Origin: an uncultured Butyrivibrio sp. | Lineage (GTDB): Bacteria; Bacillota; Clostridia; Lachnospirales; Lachnospiraceae | Assembly: GCF_947169445.1 (NCBI RefSeq) | Contig: NZ_CAMVPU010000002.1 | Location: forward strand, 1 to 64,000 | Direction of reading: 5' to 3' | DNA length: 64,000 nt | Position numbers and translations under genes: made by a program | Shown: positions 25,538-33,860 of the stretch, piece by piece | How positions within the stretch are numbered: position 1 is the first letter of the stretch | Layout of the letters: each line of letters opens with the position of its first letter | The notes under the pieces: model-generated | What the model saw: only the letters and a program-made list of their open reading frames with translations | What the model was told of the DNA's origin: nothing | Databases searched by the model: none

Positions 25538-27028
25538 TCACGCAATCTCTTCTTCATGAATCTTCTGAATCTCATCTATAGCTGAAAGCATAGGCTTAAC
25601 ATCCTTGCAGCGGATTTTTCTATCTACATAGTTTTTGGTAATCTTAACTACTGTGCCGCTTAATGTCACAACACCTATAAGGTTTGGAATCGCCATCAGG
25701 CCGTTAAAGGTATCTGAAAGATCCCAGGCAAGAGTAAGATCCATGGTTGCACCTACAAGTATAAATAATACAAATAGAATCTGATAAAACTTAATACTCT
25801 TTGTTCCAAAAAGATATTCAAAGCCCTTGCTTCCATACTGGCTCCATCCAAGAACTGTTGAGAATGCGAAAAAGAGAATTGCGATAGCTATAAAAGCTGC
25901 TCCAAATTTACCGTAAACTGTTGAAAAAGCTTCTGCAACAAGAGCTGTAGAAACCTGATCGGATAAAACCTCTCCTGTCTCAAGATCAACTATTCCGCTG
26001 GAAAGAACAGCAAAGGCAGTCAAAGAGCAAACAATAATTGTATCAGCAAATACCTCGAAAATTCCCCACATTCCCTGTACAACGGGCTCTCTCACATTAG
26101 AGCTTGAATGAACCATTACAGATGAACCAAGACCTGCTTCATTAGAAAAGACGCCTCTCTTCATTCCCATCTGGACTGCCATGGCAACGCCGCTTCCGAC
26201 AATTCCGCCGCCTGCAGCCTTGAGTCCAAATGCGCCTTTAAATATAGCAGAAAAAACAGCGCCGAAGTTCTGAATATTTACAATGCAGATGATAAGTGCT
26301 CCAACCACATATATTACAGCCATAAAAGGAACAAGTTTTTCTGTTACCGCTGCAATTCTCTTAAGACCGCCTACAATAACAAGTCCGGCAAGAACCATAA
26401 GAATTACACCTGATATAATTGATGGAATTCCAAATGCAGTGTTCATATTTACTGCAATTGAGTTAATCTGACTCATATTTCCAATTCCAAAGGAAGCAAA
26501 CATGCAAAAGACACTGAAAAGAACTGCTAAAACACCGCCAAGCGTCTTACATCCTCTTTTTGCTCCAAGACCATCCTTGAGGTAGTACATTGCGCCACCG
26601 CACCACTCATTTCTGGAATTTCTGCGGCGATAGTAAATACCAAGAACATTCTCGGAAAAGTTAGTCATCATTCCAAAGAAAGCCACAATCCACATCCAGA
26701 AAATAGCTCCCGGGCCGCCAACTACTATTGCTGCAGCAACTCCGGCAATATTTCCTGTTCCAATAGTTGCAGCCAAAGCAGTACACAGACTCTGAAACTG
26801 TGAAATCTGAGTATCTTCACTCCCGGTGTGCGCAGTAACATGCTTATCTTTTACGATTCCACCGATTGTATTCTTTACCCAATGTCTAAAGTGACTAATC
26901 TGAAAAAAGCGGGTCAGAATTGTCATCAAAATTCCGGTTCCCACCAGTAAAATCAACATCGGAAGTCCCCAAACAAAACCGTTTATGGCGCCATTTACAT
27001 TTTCAATAGTTTCAAATACGTTTTCCAT
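25538..27028 (-). CDS. AGCS-family alanine/glycine:cation symporter
   Basis: A sodium-coupled amino-acid symporter of 496 residues with ten to eleven membrane segments. The ATG at 27028 follows GGAGGAG; the longer frame has a poor start. Family segments include FQSLCTALAATIGTGNIAGVA, GPGAIFWMWIVAFFGM and GMKRGVFSNEAGLGSS. It is divergent from an RpiR-type regulator across about 290 bp, so that regulator may control it. The substrate (alanine, glycine or another small amino acid) is not resolved. Confidence 0.94.
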   Translation of the reverse strand: MENVFETIENVNGAINGFVWGLPMLILLVGTGILMTILTRFFQISHFRHWVKNTIGGIVKDKHVTAHTGSEDTQISQFQSLCTALAATIGTGNIAGVAAAIVVGGPGAIFWMWIVAFFGMMTNFSENVLGIYYRRRNSRNEWCGGAMYYLKDGLGAKRGCKTLGGVLAVLFSVFCMFASFGIGNMSQINSIAVNMNTAFGIPSIISGVILMVLAGLVIVGGLKRIAAVTEKLVPFMAVIYVVGALIICIVNIQNFGAVFSAIFKGAFGLKAAGGGIVGSGVAMAVQMGMKRGVFSNEAGLGSSVMVHSSSNVREPVVQGMWGIFEVFADTIIVCSLTAFAVLSSGIVDLETGEVLSDQVSTALVAEAFSTVYGKFGAAFIAIAILFFAFSTVLGWSQYGSKGFEYLFGTKSIKFYQILFVLFILVGATMDLTLAWDLSDTFNGLMAIPNLIGVVTLSGTVVKITKNYVDRKIRCKDVKPMLSAIDEIQKIHEEEIA

Positions 27029-27062
27029 CGCTCCTCCTACCACACAATACTTTTTTATACAA

Positions 27063-27093
27063 AAACAGGTGCTCCATGTTACCATGAAACACC
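27063..27093 (-). promoter_or_regulatory. Leader hairpin of the AGCS gene (possible attenuator)
   Basis: On the minus strand GGTGTTTCATG pairs with CATGGAGCACC around GTAA, with two G-U wobbles, followed by TGTTTTTG. It lies between the presumed promoter and the start at 27028. It could be an attenuator terminator or a 5' stabiliser. No aptamer was recognised. Confidence 0.4.
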
Positions 27094-27191
27094 CTTGTCT
27101 CTTAATAATAAAATATAGCATACATATGCATAAAAAAACAAACAATAATTTATAAATATTTAATACTTACTTCTCAAAACTTTGAAAATTA

Positions 27192-27224
27192 ATTTCGTTA
27201 ATGAAATAATTTTTAAGGTATACT
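27192..27224 (+). promoter_or_regulatory. Inverted repeat and -10 box ahead of the RpiR-type regulator
   Basis: ATTTC (27192-27196) and GAAAT (27203-27207) flank a 6-bp spacer, directly upstream of TATACT (27219-27224). The layout places the repeat over the -35 region. RpiR-family proteins often bind GAAA/TTTC-type palindromes, so it may be its own operator. Confidence 0.4.
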
Positions 27225-27320
27225 AATTATGTGAGGTTTTGGACACTGTTGATTATTTTTTGATTCGTATACACATATAATAATATGCGTTATACCGACA
27301 ATTAAGTCAGGAGCGCCTTT

Positions 27321-28190
27321 ATGAACATTGTTAGTGAAAAAATCAAAAGCAATTATGATGTTCTTCCTACCGCCGAAAGAATGGTTGCGGACTTCGTTCT
27401 GGAGAGGAAGGATGATCTTTTCCAGTATCCCATCAAGGAACTAGCCAGATTATCAGGAACGACGCAGGCAGCATGGACCAGATTTGCACAGGCAATCGGT
27501 TACAGCGGCTTAAAAGAGCTAAAGAATGCTTATTATTCAGAAGCTAATGTTTCCCTTAAACAGGCTGACAAGGGAGCTCCCAAGATTGCAGTCAAGGACG
27601 TTAACGAGTATACTTCATTACAGTCGATTGCAGATAACATCTGTGCAACCAGTGTCCAGGCAATCCAGACCACATATCGTTTATTTGATACAGGTACCCT
27701 TAATGAAGTGGTTACCAGAATGGTAAATGCCAAGCAGATACAGATATTCGGCGTTGGTACTGCCAGCGTAGCTGCATATGATCTGTATTGTAAGCTCCTT
27801 CGAATTCACTACAACGCTATATTTAATCAGGATCATCACATGAACATGATGACTGTTTCACAGATAGGCCCTGAGGATGTGGCGATCTTTTTTGCCGACA
27901 ATGCCAAGAATAAAGAAATCATGCAGTTATTCAACATTGCCAAAAGAAAAGAAGCGCAGCTTATAGCTATCACCAAGCTTGGCAACAATCTGTTAACTAC
28001 GGGCTGTGACAATATTCTTTTTACAACTTCTCCTGAGCTTGATAAAAAGAGTGGCATCACCAGTTCCAGATTTGCGCAGCTGTTTATGGTGGATACCCTG
28101 TACACATCTATCTGCAACCGCGATTATATGAATATCCGTAGATACCTTATGGACTCTTATGAGGTATTTAACGAGAATTTAAGAGAGTAG
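27321..28190 (+). CDS. MurR/RpiR-family transcriptional regulator
   Basis: A 289-residue regulator. The N-terminal HTH_6 domain (about 1-77) includes YPIKELARLSGTTQAAWTRFAQAIGYSGLKELK. The C-terminal SIS sugar-phosphate-binding domain (about 115-260) includes IQIFGVGTASVAAYDLYCKLLRI. Such proteins respond to phosphosugars or amino-sugar phosphates. The WTRF in the recognition helix differs from the common V/I-x-RF. It lies 9 bp before mtnN, so both are probably one transcript, and it is divergent from the AGCS symporter. Confidence 0.93.
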   Translation: MNIVSEKIKSNYDVLPTAERMVADFVLERKDDLFQYPIKELARLSGTTQAAWTRFAQAIGYSGLKELKNAYYSEANVSLKQADKGAPKIAVKDVNEYTSLQSIADNICATSVQAIQTTYRLFDTGTLNEVVTRMVNAKQIQIFGVGTASVAAYDLYCKLLRIHYNAIFNQDHHMNMMTVSQIGPEDVAIFFADNAKNKEIMQLFNIAKRKEAQLIAITKLGNNLLTTGCDNILFTTSPELDKKSGITSSRFAQLFMVDTLYTSICNRDYMNIRRYLMDSYEVFNENLRE

Positions 28191-28199
28191 GAAAAAGAT

Positions 28200-28895
28200 A
28201 TGAAAATTGGAATTATCGGAGCTATGGAAGTTGAGGTTGAAACCCTCAAGAAAAATATGTCTGTTAAGAACACTATAAAAAAGGCTTCCATGGAATTTTT
28301 TGAAGGAACTATCGGAAATACGGAAGTTGTTGTAGTCAGAAGCGGTATCTGCAAGGTAAATGCAGGCATCTGTGTCCAGATTCTCGTAGACACCTTTGGT
28401 GTTACACATGTGATAAATACTGGAGTTGCCGGTTCACTTGATGCTCGTATCAACATCGGTGATATAGTTCTTTCAACAGATGCAATTTATCACGATGTGG
28501 ACGCTACTGTTTTCGGATATGCAAAAGGTGAGATTCCTCAGCTTGGAACAGCATCCTTTAAGGCAGATGATAATCTCCGAGCTAAAGCAAAAGCAGCGAT
28601 CAATATAGCAGCTCCGGACCTTGGAGTATTTGAGGGAAGAGTGTGCAGCGGTGACCAGTTTATAAGTGATAAGGCCGTAAAAGATGCTATTGTAAAAAAT
28701 TTCGGTGGAATGTGCTGCGAAATGGAAGGCACAGGAATTGCACAGGCTTGCTTCCTTAATAACATTCCATTTCTTATTATCCGTGCCATATCTGATAAAG
28801 CTGACGGAAGTGAGATAAAGGATTATCCTGAGTTTGAAGCAAAGGCTGCCAAAGACTGCGCTGCTGCCACATTAGAATTATTAAAGACTCTTTGA
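28200..28895 (+). CDS. mtnN: 5'-methylthioadenosine/S-adenosylhomocysteine nucleosidase
   Basis: A 231-residue enzyme releasing adenine from MTA and SAH; the SAH product feeds LuxS. The N-terminal KIGIIGAMEVEVE places Glu12, NTGVAGSLD is the nucleoside-phosphorylase-fold glycine loop, MEGTG holds the ribose-binding Glu, and ISDKADG supplies the catalytic Asp. It follows the RpiR regulator after 9 bp, and its transcript probably ends at the long hairpin at 28916. Confidence 0.96.
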   Translation: MKIGIIGAMEVEVETLKKNMSVKNTIKKASMEFFEGTIGNTEVVVVRSGICKVNAGICVQILVDTFGVTHVINTGVAGSLDARINIGDIVLSTDAIYHDVDATVFGYAKGEIPQLGTASFKADDNLRAKAKAAINIAAPDLGVFEGRVCSGDQFISDKAVKDAIVKNFGGMCCEMEGTGIAQACFLNNIPFLIIRAISDKADGSEIKDYPEFEAKAAKDCAAATLELLKTL

Positions 28896-28915
28896 TCATC
28901 TTATTATAAAAAATG

Positions 28916-28969
28916 TTTTGGGACGTATAAATTGTTTCATCATGGTGAAACAATTTATACGTCCCAAAA
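28916..28969. terminator. Very long perfect hairpin between mtnN and murG
   Basis: Arms 28916-28939 and 28946-28969 are perfectly complementary over 24 bp around the 6-nt loop TCATGG. It is symmetrical, lies between two convergent genes and has TTTT/AAAA at the stem foot, so it likely terminates both transcripts. The stem is far longer than needed. Confidence 0.75.
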
Positions 28970-28988
28970 TTTATGGTATATACCACTA

Positions 28989-30068
28989 TCACTGAATCTC
29001 TTCATTAAGTATTCTTACAATCGCATCTGTTGCTGAATGAAGACTACTCTTACTCATATTCTCGAGGAATTTCTCACGATTCTCGTATAGATCCTCAATT
29101 GTCTCCACAAGAATATCCTCATCAAGTTCATCATTATCAATCACCAGTGAAAATCCCTGCTGTTCAAAAGATCTGGCATTTAGCATCTGGTCTCCGCGGC
29201 TGGATTTAGCTGATAATGGAATAAGAATGTTTGGTTTCTTTAATGCAAGAAGCTCACAGATTGAATTTGCTCCGGCCCTTGATACTACAATATCTGCCAT
29301 TGCAAAAAGATCTTTAAGTTCATTCTTTACATATTCAAACTGCTTGTATCCCGGTACGGAGAGTTTAAGGTTGTCCATTTTCTCTTTTCCACAGATATGT
29401 ACAACGTTGAAATTAGGTAAAAGTCTGGGAAGTGCAAAACGTACAGTCTCATTAACTGACTGAGCTCCAAGACTTCCTCCGATAACCATCAGGACAGGCT
29501 TATCATCTGTAAATCCGCAAATACGCTTTCCTTCCTGTCTTGAACCATTTACAAGCTCTTCTCTTATTGGTGTTCCGGTGAGAATAGCTTTATCTGCAGG
29601 AAGATGTCTCATGGTCTCTGGAAAATTACAGCAGATTTTCTTAGCACCATTCATGCTGAGCTTGTTGGCAAGTCCCGGTGTAATATCCGACTCATGCACA
29701 ATGTACGGAATCCTAAGGATACTAGCTGCTCTAACTACAGGAACACTTACAAATCCGCCCTTTGAAAAAATAATATCCGGATTAATTCTCTTTAAAAGTG
29801 CAACTGACTCTGAAAAACCCTTCATAACCCTGAAAGGATCAGTAAAATTCTTTGGATCAAAATATCTGCGAAGCTTACCGGTTGCAATTCCAAAATAAGG
29901 AATATTGTAATCTTCAATAAGCCTCTTCTCTATTCCTTCGTATGAACCAATATAAAAGATTTCATAGCCAGCCTTTCTAAGTGCCGGAATAAGCGCAATA
30001 TTTGGTGTTACATGTCCTGCACTTCCGCCACCTGTAAGGACTATTCTTTTATTTGTGTTTTCGCTCAA
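28989..30068 (-). CDS. murG: MurG: undecaprenyl-PP-MurNAc-pentapeptide GlcNAc transferase
   Basis: A 359-residue GT28 enzyme that adds GlcNAc to lipid I to make lipid II at the inner membrane face. Glycine motifs are TGGGSAGHVTPN (12-23) and VIGGSLGAQSVN. KGGFVSVPV is also diagnostic, and SRAGANSICELL is the nucleotide-sugar-binding segment. The start codon is TTG at 30066-30068, preceded by a GAAGG site; no in-frame ATG exists before the conserved loop. It stands apart from a mur cluster, as in many Lachnospiraceae. Confidence 0.95.
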   Translation of the reverse strand: MSENTNKRIVLTGGGSAGHVTPNIALIPALRKAGYEIFYIGSYEGIEKRLIEDYNIPYFGIATGKLRRYFDPKNFTDPFRVMKGFSESVALLKRINPDIIFSKGGFVSVPVVRAASILRIPYIVHESDITPGLANKLSMNGAKKICCNFPETMRHLPADKAILTGTPIREELVNGSRQEGKRICGFTDDKPVLMVIGGSLGAQSVNETVRFALPRLLPNFNVVHICGKEKMDNLKLSVPGYKQFEYVKNELKDLFAMADIVVSRAGANSICELLALKKPNILIPLSAKSSRGDQMLNARSFEQQGFSLVIDNDELDEDILVETIEDLYENREKFLENMSKSSLHSATDAIVRILNEEIQ

Positions 30069-30104
30069 ATCTACGACCTTCTTTCCAATAATAACCGTTA
30101 ATCC

Positions 30105-30350
30105 TTAAGCCTGCTGCATAGCCTGCTCAATTGCATAGGACAGCTGGTCAGGACATGAAGTATCCTTGAATCCACACTTTATTCCACGGAGCTTGGCAAT
30201 TGCATCTTCACATTTCATTCCCTCAACCAGTCTTGAAACTCCCTGAAGATTACCATTACATCCTTTTGTAAACTCTACATGCTTTATTATTCCGCCCTCA
30301 ACCTCAATATCTATCTGGGTTGAGCAGGTTCCCTTTGTCTTATATACCAT
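30105..30350 (-). CDS. TSCPD domain-containing protein (TIGR03905 type)
   Basis: An 81-residue single-domain protein with the eponymous TSCPDQL near its C-terminus and conserved cysteines at about 9, 31, 47, 59 and 66. The TSCPD domain is otherwise found at the end of class II ribonucleotide reductases and probably binds metal or acts in redox chemistry. It has an AGGAG site and lies 37 bp before murG on the same strand. The function of the stand-alone form is unknown. Confidence 0.9.
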   Translation of the reverse strand: MVYKTKGTCSTQIDIEVEGGIIKHVEFTKGCNGNLQGVSRLVEGMKCEDAIAKLRGIKCGFKDTSCPDQLSYAIEQAMQQA

Positions 30351-30485
30351 TTATTTGTACTCCTAATTCTAATTTTAGTTCGGCGTATATTATACCATCT
30401 TTTTATATTTGTGTGAAACTAAGCGCTGACAGGTACGAATTTCTGTCTAAGCAGAAATAAGTAATACTAATAGTATCGAAGATCA

Positions 30486-31583
30486 TTACTCTTCTTCGTA
30501 GTTAATCAAGCCCTGCTGCTCATAGGGCACAATGTACTCACCTACAACTCTGTCTGAAAAAGCGCGGACATTTTCAATCATTTCTACATAATTATCTACA
30601 GTCATCTCATATTCTCCGGCGATGATCTGATCCAACATCCACCTGTTTATATCCTGTGAAAAATGGATTGAATCCATGTAATTATCAAGATTGGTCGCAA
30701 TATCTTCCATAGCCTGAAAACAGAATATCCTGACATTGTCATATCCAAGGAGCGCCTTTGTCATCTGGATCTCATTGTAAATATAGGCATCTCTTTCCCC
30801 TGTTCTTACGATTCCGTCCCACCATAGCATTGAATATACCGGATAAAAGAAAATAAACTCTGTCTCCGGGTGCGCCTCTACCTGAGCTGTCAAAAGAGCT
30901 ATATTATCATCAAGCTGGCTCTGGTACACCTTTTCATCCATCATTGGTGTAACATCAGCCTTTCTGTGATACAGCCCCAAAGTCATCTCGCTTCCGAAAG
31001 TCTTCCACTTTGCCCAGTTATAGGACAAGCCCTCATCATAATCGCCTATTACTGAATTAGCAATTTCATAGGGAATCTTTTCAAACAAAACATCCTTGTT
31101 AAAAAGATAATTCACATCATTAAAAGGGTTGCTATCATAAAGATACATTGGGCACCCTGTGGATTCATAGGTTGTCTGTGCCGACGCCGAAAGAGATGAT
31201 GGGTCAATATTGTAAAAAACTCTCTTAATATCATGATTTTCATAGGCAGCATCCATAAGATAACAAAGATCAGCAGTAGCGCCATAAGACCTGATTGCCT
31301 TAATAGACTTTACTCCATAGGCCTCATCATACCAGGCATTATTATTGTTCTCCATGACAGAGGATCCCACAAGCAGCGCATCATAGTCAAAGTTCCTAAG
31401 AGTTCCGATACACTGATACTCCTTATCCGAAAGCACTGCCTTAAGCCCAAACCATGGCTTATGATAGTGATAAAAAGGATCAAAAACAAATACCGTTCCA
31501 GCTATCAGTATCACGATCGCCAATATGATTATGAGTAATTTCTTTATGAAAAAAACTTTATTATCCTTACTTATATTTTCCAT
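30486..31583 (-). CDS. SGNH-like protein partner of MBOAT acyltransferase
   Basis: A 365-residue protein with one N-terminal membrane segment (about 13-34) and an extracytoplasmic domain. GSSVMENNN (Ser74 or Ser75 as nucleophile) and the late DSIHFSQDINRWM, an Asp-x-x-His pair, are SGNH-hydrolase blocks I and V. Next to an MBOAT gene with an 18-bp gap, it plays the DltD/AlgX/AlgJ-like role: completing O-acylation of a surface polymer outside the membrane. The polymer is not identified. Confidence 0.8.
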   Translation of the reverse strand: MENISKDNKVFFIKKLLIIILAIVILIAGTVFVFDPFYHYHKPWFGLKAVLSDKEYQCIGTLRNFDYDALLVGSSVMENNNNAWYDEAYGVKSIKAIRSYGATADLCYLMDAAYENHDIKRVFYNIDPSSLSASAQTTYESTGCPMYLYDSNPFNDVNYLFNKDVLFEKIPYEIANSVIGDYDEGLSYNWAKWKTFGSEMTLGLYHRKADVTPMMDEKVYQSQLDDNIALLTAQVEAHPETEFIFFYPVYSMLWWDGIVRTGERDAYIYNEIQMTKALLGYDNVRIFCFQAMEDIATNLDNYMDSIHFSQDINRWMLDQIIAGEYEMTVDNYVEMIENVRAFSDRVVGEYIVPYEQQGLINYEEE

Positions 31584-31601
31584 CCAAATATCCCATTCCC
31601 A

Positions 31602-33170
31602 CTAAAATTGGAAGTAAATAAAGGTGCTAACATTTGAAAGTGAAATAAATGACCACACAAACAAAACTGCCAGTCCCCAAACTGTCTTTTTATCAAACCT
31701 GGTAGAATGAATGATCTGCATAGTATTTCTTCTAGTCATAACAAATGCGCTGATGATCAACAAAAGCACAAATGTAATCAGGTAAACTGCCGTAACCATC
31801 GATGTCTTTCCAATCTGGGAAAAGAACATTCTAAACAGATAGTTCTCCGGAATAGCCAGATTTTCTGCAGTCCTGTACAAAAATCCAGGATATGTCCAGA
31901 AGAAAATCCTATCAAACATCTTAAAGGCATAGGTCATATCATAGGATCCAAAGAAAATCAGTGAAAGTAAAAACATCGTAAATGTAATAGCATTTCCCAC
32001 AGCTCTTGGCACCTTGATAAGAGGCTCCTTTGTCAAAAGATATCTGTTTTTACTCTTTCTGCTTTCATCAGCAGCATCTTCTCTGATTCCGGTAATTCCA
32101 AGATTGTCCCAGACTACCAAAAGTCCCTGCATCAGTCCCCAGCAAATATATGTCCAGCCTGCTCCGTGCCACAGACCACTAAGAACAAATACCACAAGTA
32201 CATTGATAATTGTCCTTACCTTGCCTTTTCTGCTTCCCCCAAGAGGAATATACACGTACTTTATAAAAAATCTTGAAAGAGTCATATGCCAGCGCTGCCA
32301 TAGTTCCTTGGATGTGGCTGCTTTATATGGCGAATTGAAGTTAACTGGAAGCTCATATCCCAGCATAAGGCTGACGCCGCTTGCCATGTCGCAATATCCG
32401 GAAAAATCCAGATAAATTTCAAATGTATAAGCCAGCATTACTGCAATGACCGTCAATGTATCAAGGTTATACGTGTAGTGAAAACCATAATTTACAGTCT
32501 TTGCAAGATTATCAGCCAGTAGTACCTTTTTAGAAAGGCCTATTATAAATGCCATAATTCCCATAGCCATTTTATTCGTATCGAGATTTCTAAGTTTTTT
32601 ATCCTGGAACTGGTCGATCATTTCTTTATGAAATGCGATAGGTCCCTGAATCAGCTTGGGAAAATAAACTGTGTACATAAGGTAATTTATAAGGCCATAG
32701 TGCGGTGCCTCGCCATTTGCCCTGTCCACAATAAAAGAAATCTGACCGAAGGTAAAAAAGCTGATTCCTATCGGCATAAGGATTTCTTTGGAAGTAAACG
32801 TTGCTCCTGTAAGGGAATTGATATTATCTATGAAAAATCCAAGATATTTAAAATAGAATAACAGCGCCAGGTTAAAGATTACTCCTATTACCTTGATGCA
32901 TTTTGCAAAAGAGCTTTTGGAAGTATTTTCCGGCTTTCCGGGATTTCTTTTCTCATGCCATGCTAATAAAGCGCTAAGAGCATAGTTTCCTGCTATGCTT
33001 GAAAGAAGCACCACTAAAAATGCAGCGCCAAAAGAATAATAAAAGTACAGTGACATAAGTACCAGAAACACATCTGCCACCGCATATTTTTGATATTTAT
33101 TTAATCCATGCCAACCAAGTAACAGTATTGGCAAAAATAACAAAATAAAAGTAAAGGAATTAAAGCCCAT
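31602..33170 (-). CDS. MBOAT-family O-acyltransferase (AlgI/DltB-like)
   Basis: A 522-residue membrane protein with about eleven helices. It has the MBOAT hallmarks ELWQRWHMTLSRFFIKYVYIPLGGSRKG and FVLSGLWHGAGWTYICWG, where the WHGAGW His is catalytic, and FPKLIQGPIAFHKE. It moves acyl groups from a cytoplasmic donor across the membrane for O-acetylation of exopolysaccharide, peptidoglycan or teichoic acid. There are no dltA/dltC genes here, so an AlgI/PatA-type acetylation role is likelier than D-alanylation. It is the first gene of the pair. Confidence 0.93.
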   Translation of the reverse strand: MGFNSFTFILLFLPILLLGWHGLNKYQKYAVADVFLVLMSLYFYYSFGAAFLVVLLSSIAGNYALSALLAWHEKRNPGKPENTSKSSFAKCIKVIGVIFNLALLFYFKYLGFFIDNINSLTGATFTSKEILMPIGISFFTFGQISFIVDRANGEAPHYGLINYLMYTVYFPKLIQGPIAFHKEMIDQFQDKKLRNLDTNKMAMGIMAFIIGLSKKVLLADNLAKTVNYGFHYTYNLDTLTVIAVMLAYTFEIYLDFSGYCDMASGVSLMLGYELPVNFNSPYKAATSKELWQRWHMTLSRFFIKYVYIPLGGSRKGKVRTIINVLVVFVLSGLWHGAGWTYICWGLMQGLLVVWDNLGITGIREDAADESRKSKNRYLLTKEPLIKVPRAVGNAITFTMFLLSLIFFGSYDMTYAFKMFDRIFFWTYPGFLYRTAENLAIPENYLFRMFFSQIGKTSMVTAVYLITFVLLLIISAFVMTRRNTMQIIHSTRFDKKTVWGLAVLFVWSFISLSNVSTFIYFQF

Positions 33171-33242
33171 TAAAGTTCTCCGCTATTTTTATCGCATGTT
33201 TTGAACTGTATCAGTATATCAAATACGCAAATAAGTGTAAAA

Positions 33243-33860
33243 CTATATAGCTTTAAGCCCCCAACTGTCCCAGATCCAGTTTGACAGATTTCCTTCAATA
33301 TCTTCTATCACCAATATTCCGGGATTCTTATCATGAATGCTTAATCCTTTGATCCTTATACCGGTCTCCGACGCAAACCACATGGGAACTATCTTCCCCT
33401 CTTCATCAAACCTGTAGATAAAGACATGCTGTGAGTACTCTTTCTCATCCGTCAAAACCCAGAATGGCCTGTGCTTTCCGTAACGACCTCTTTTCCACAC
33501 TACGGCAATAAGTTCATAGGCTCCGTCCCTGTCAATATCAGCAAAAGTGGCATCCTGTACCAACACTTTGTCCTCGTTTTCAAAGCATATGCTTCCATCA
33601 TCTCTGTAGACAGTAAGAGCTTTGTCTTTTAAAACTGCCTTGCAAAGTACTGTTTCAGATGCAATATCTGCTTCCTTCGTTTTGGAATCAGGCAGATTGA
33701 CCTTATCAACCGGTATCTCAAAGCGCTTCTCCTTCCAGCATGCCCAGAAAGGAATCATATTATACCTGTACCAAATGGCTGCAATGCAAATAGCTACTAC
33801 TATCCCGAAGAATAGTAGTAGCCATTTATAGTTTTTGTTTTGGGTAAAAGATCTTTTCAT
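33243..33860 (-). CDS. Membrane-anchored hypothetical protein with Ca-binding-like repeat
   Basis: The start at 33860 overlaps the stop of the upstream DUF3160 gene as TGATG, which signals translational coupling; an earlier in-frame start would extend the overlap. One membrane segment (about 13-33) is followed by an extracytoplasmic domain of about 170 residues. FADIDRDGAYELIAVVWKRG resembles an FG-GAP/VCBS-type calcium loop. The end of the protein (GNLSNWIWDSWGL) recalls a second propeller blade. Function unknown. Confidence 0.75.
   Translation of the reverse strand: MKRSFTQNKNYKWLLLFFGIVVAICIAAIWYRYNMIPFWACWKEKRFEIPVDKVNLPDSKTKEADIASETVLCKAVLKDKALTVYRDDGSICFENEDKVLVQDATFADIDRDGAYELIAVVWKRGRYGKHRPFWVLTDEKEYSQHVFIYRFDEEGKIVPMWFASETGIRIKGLSIHDKNPGILVIEDIEGNLSNWIWDSWGLKAI

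Noticed and set aside
30430..30465. TTTCTG-CAGAAA hairpin resembling the one at 25349-25366
   Set aside because: Only a 6-bp stem is shared and the flanks differ, so it is too weak to call another copy of the 25-kb element.
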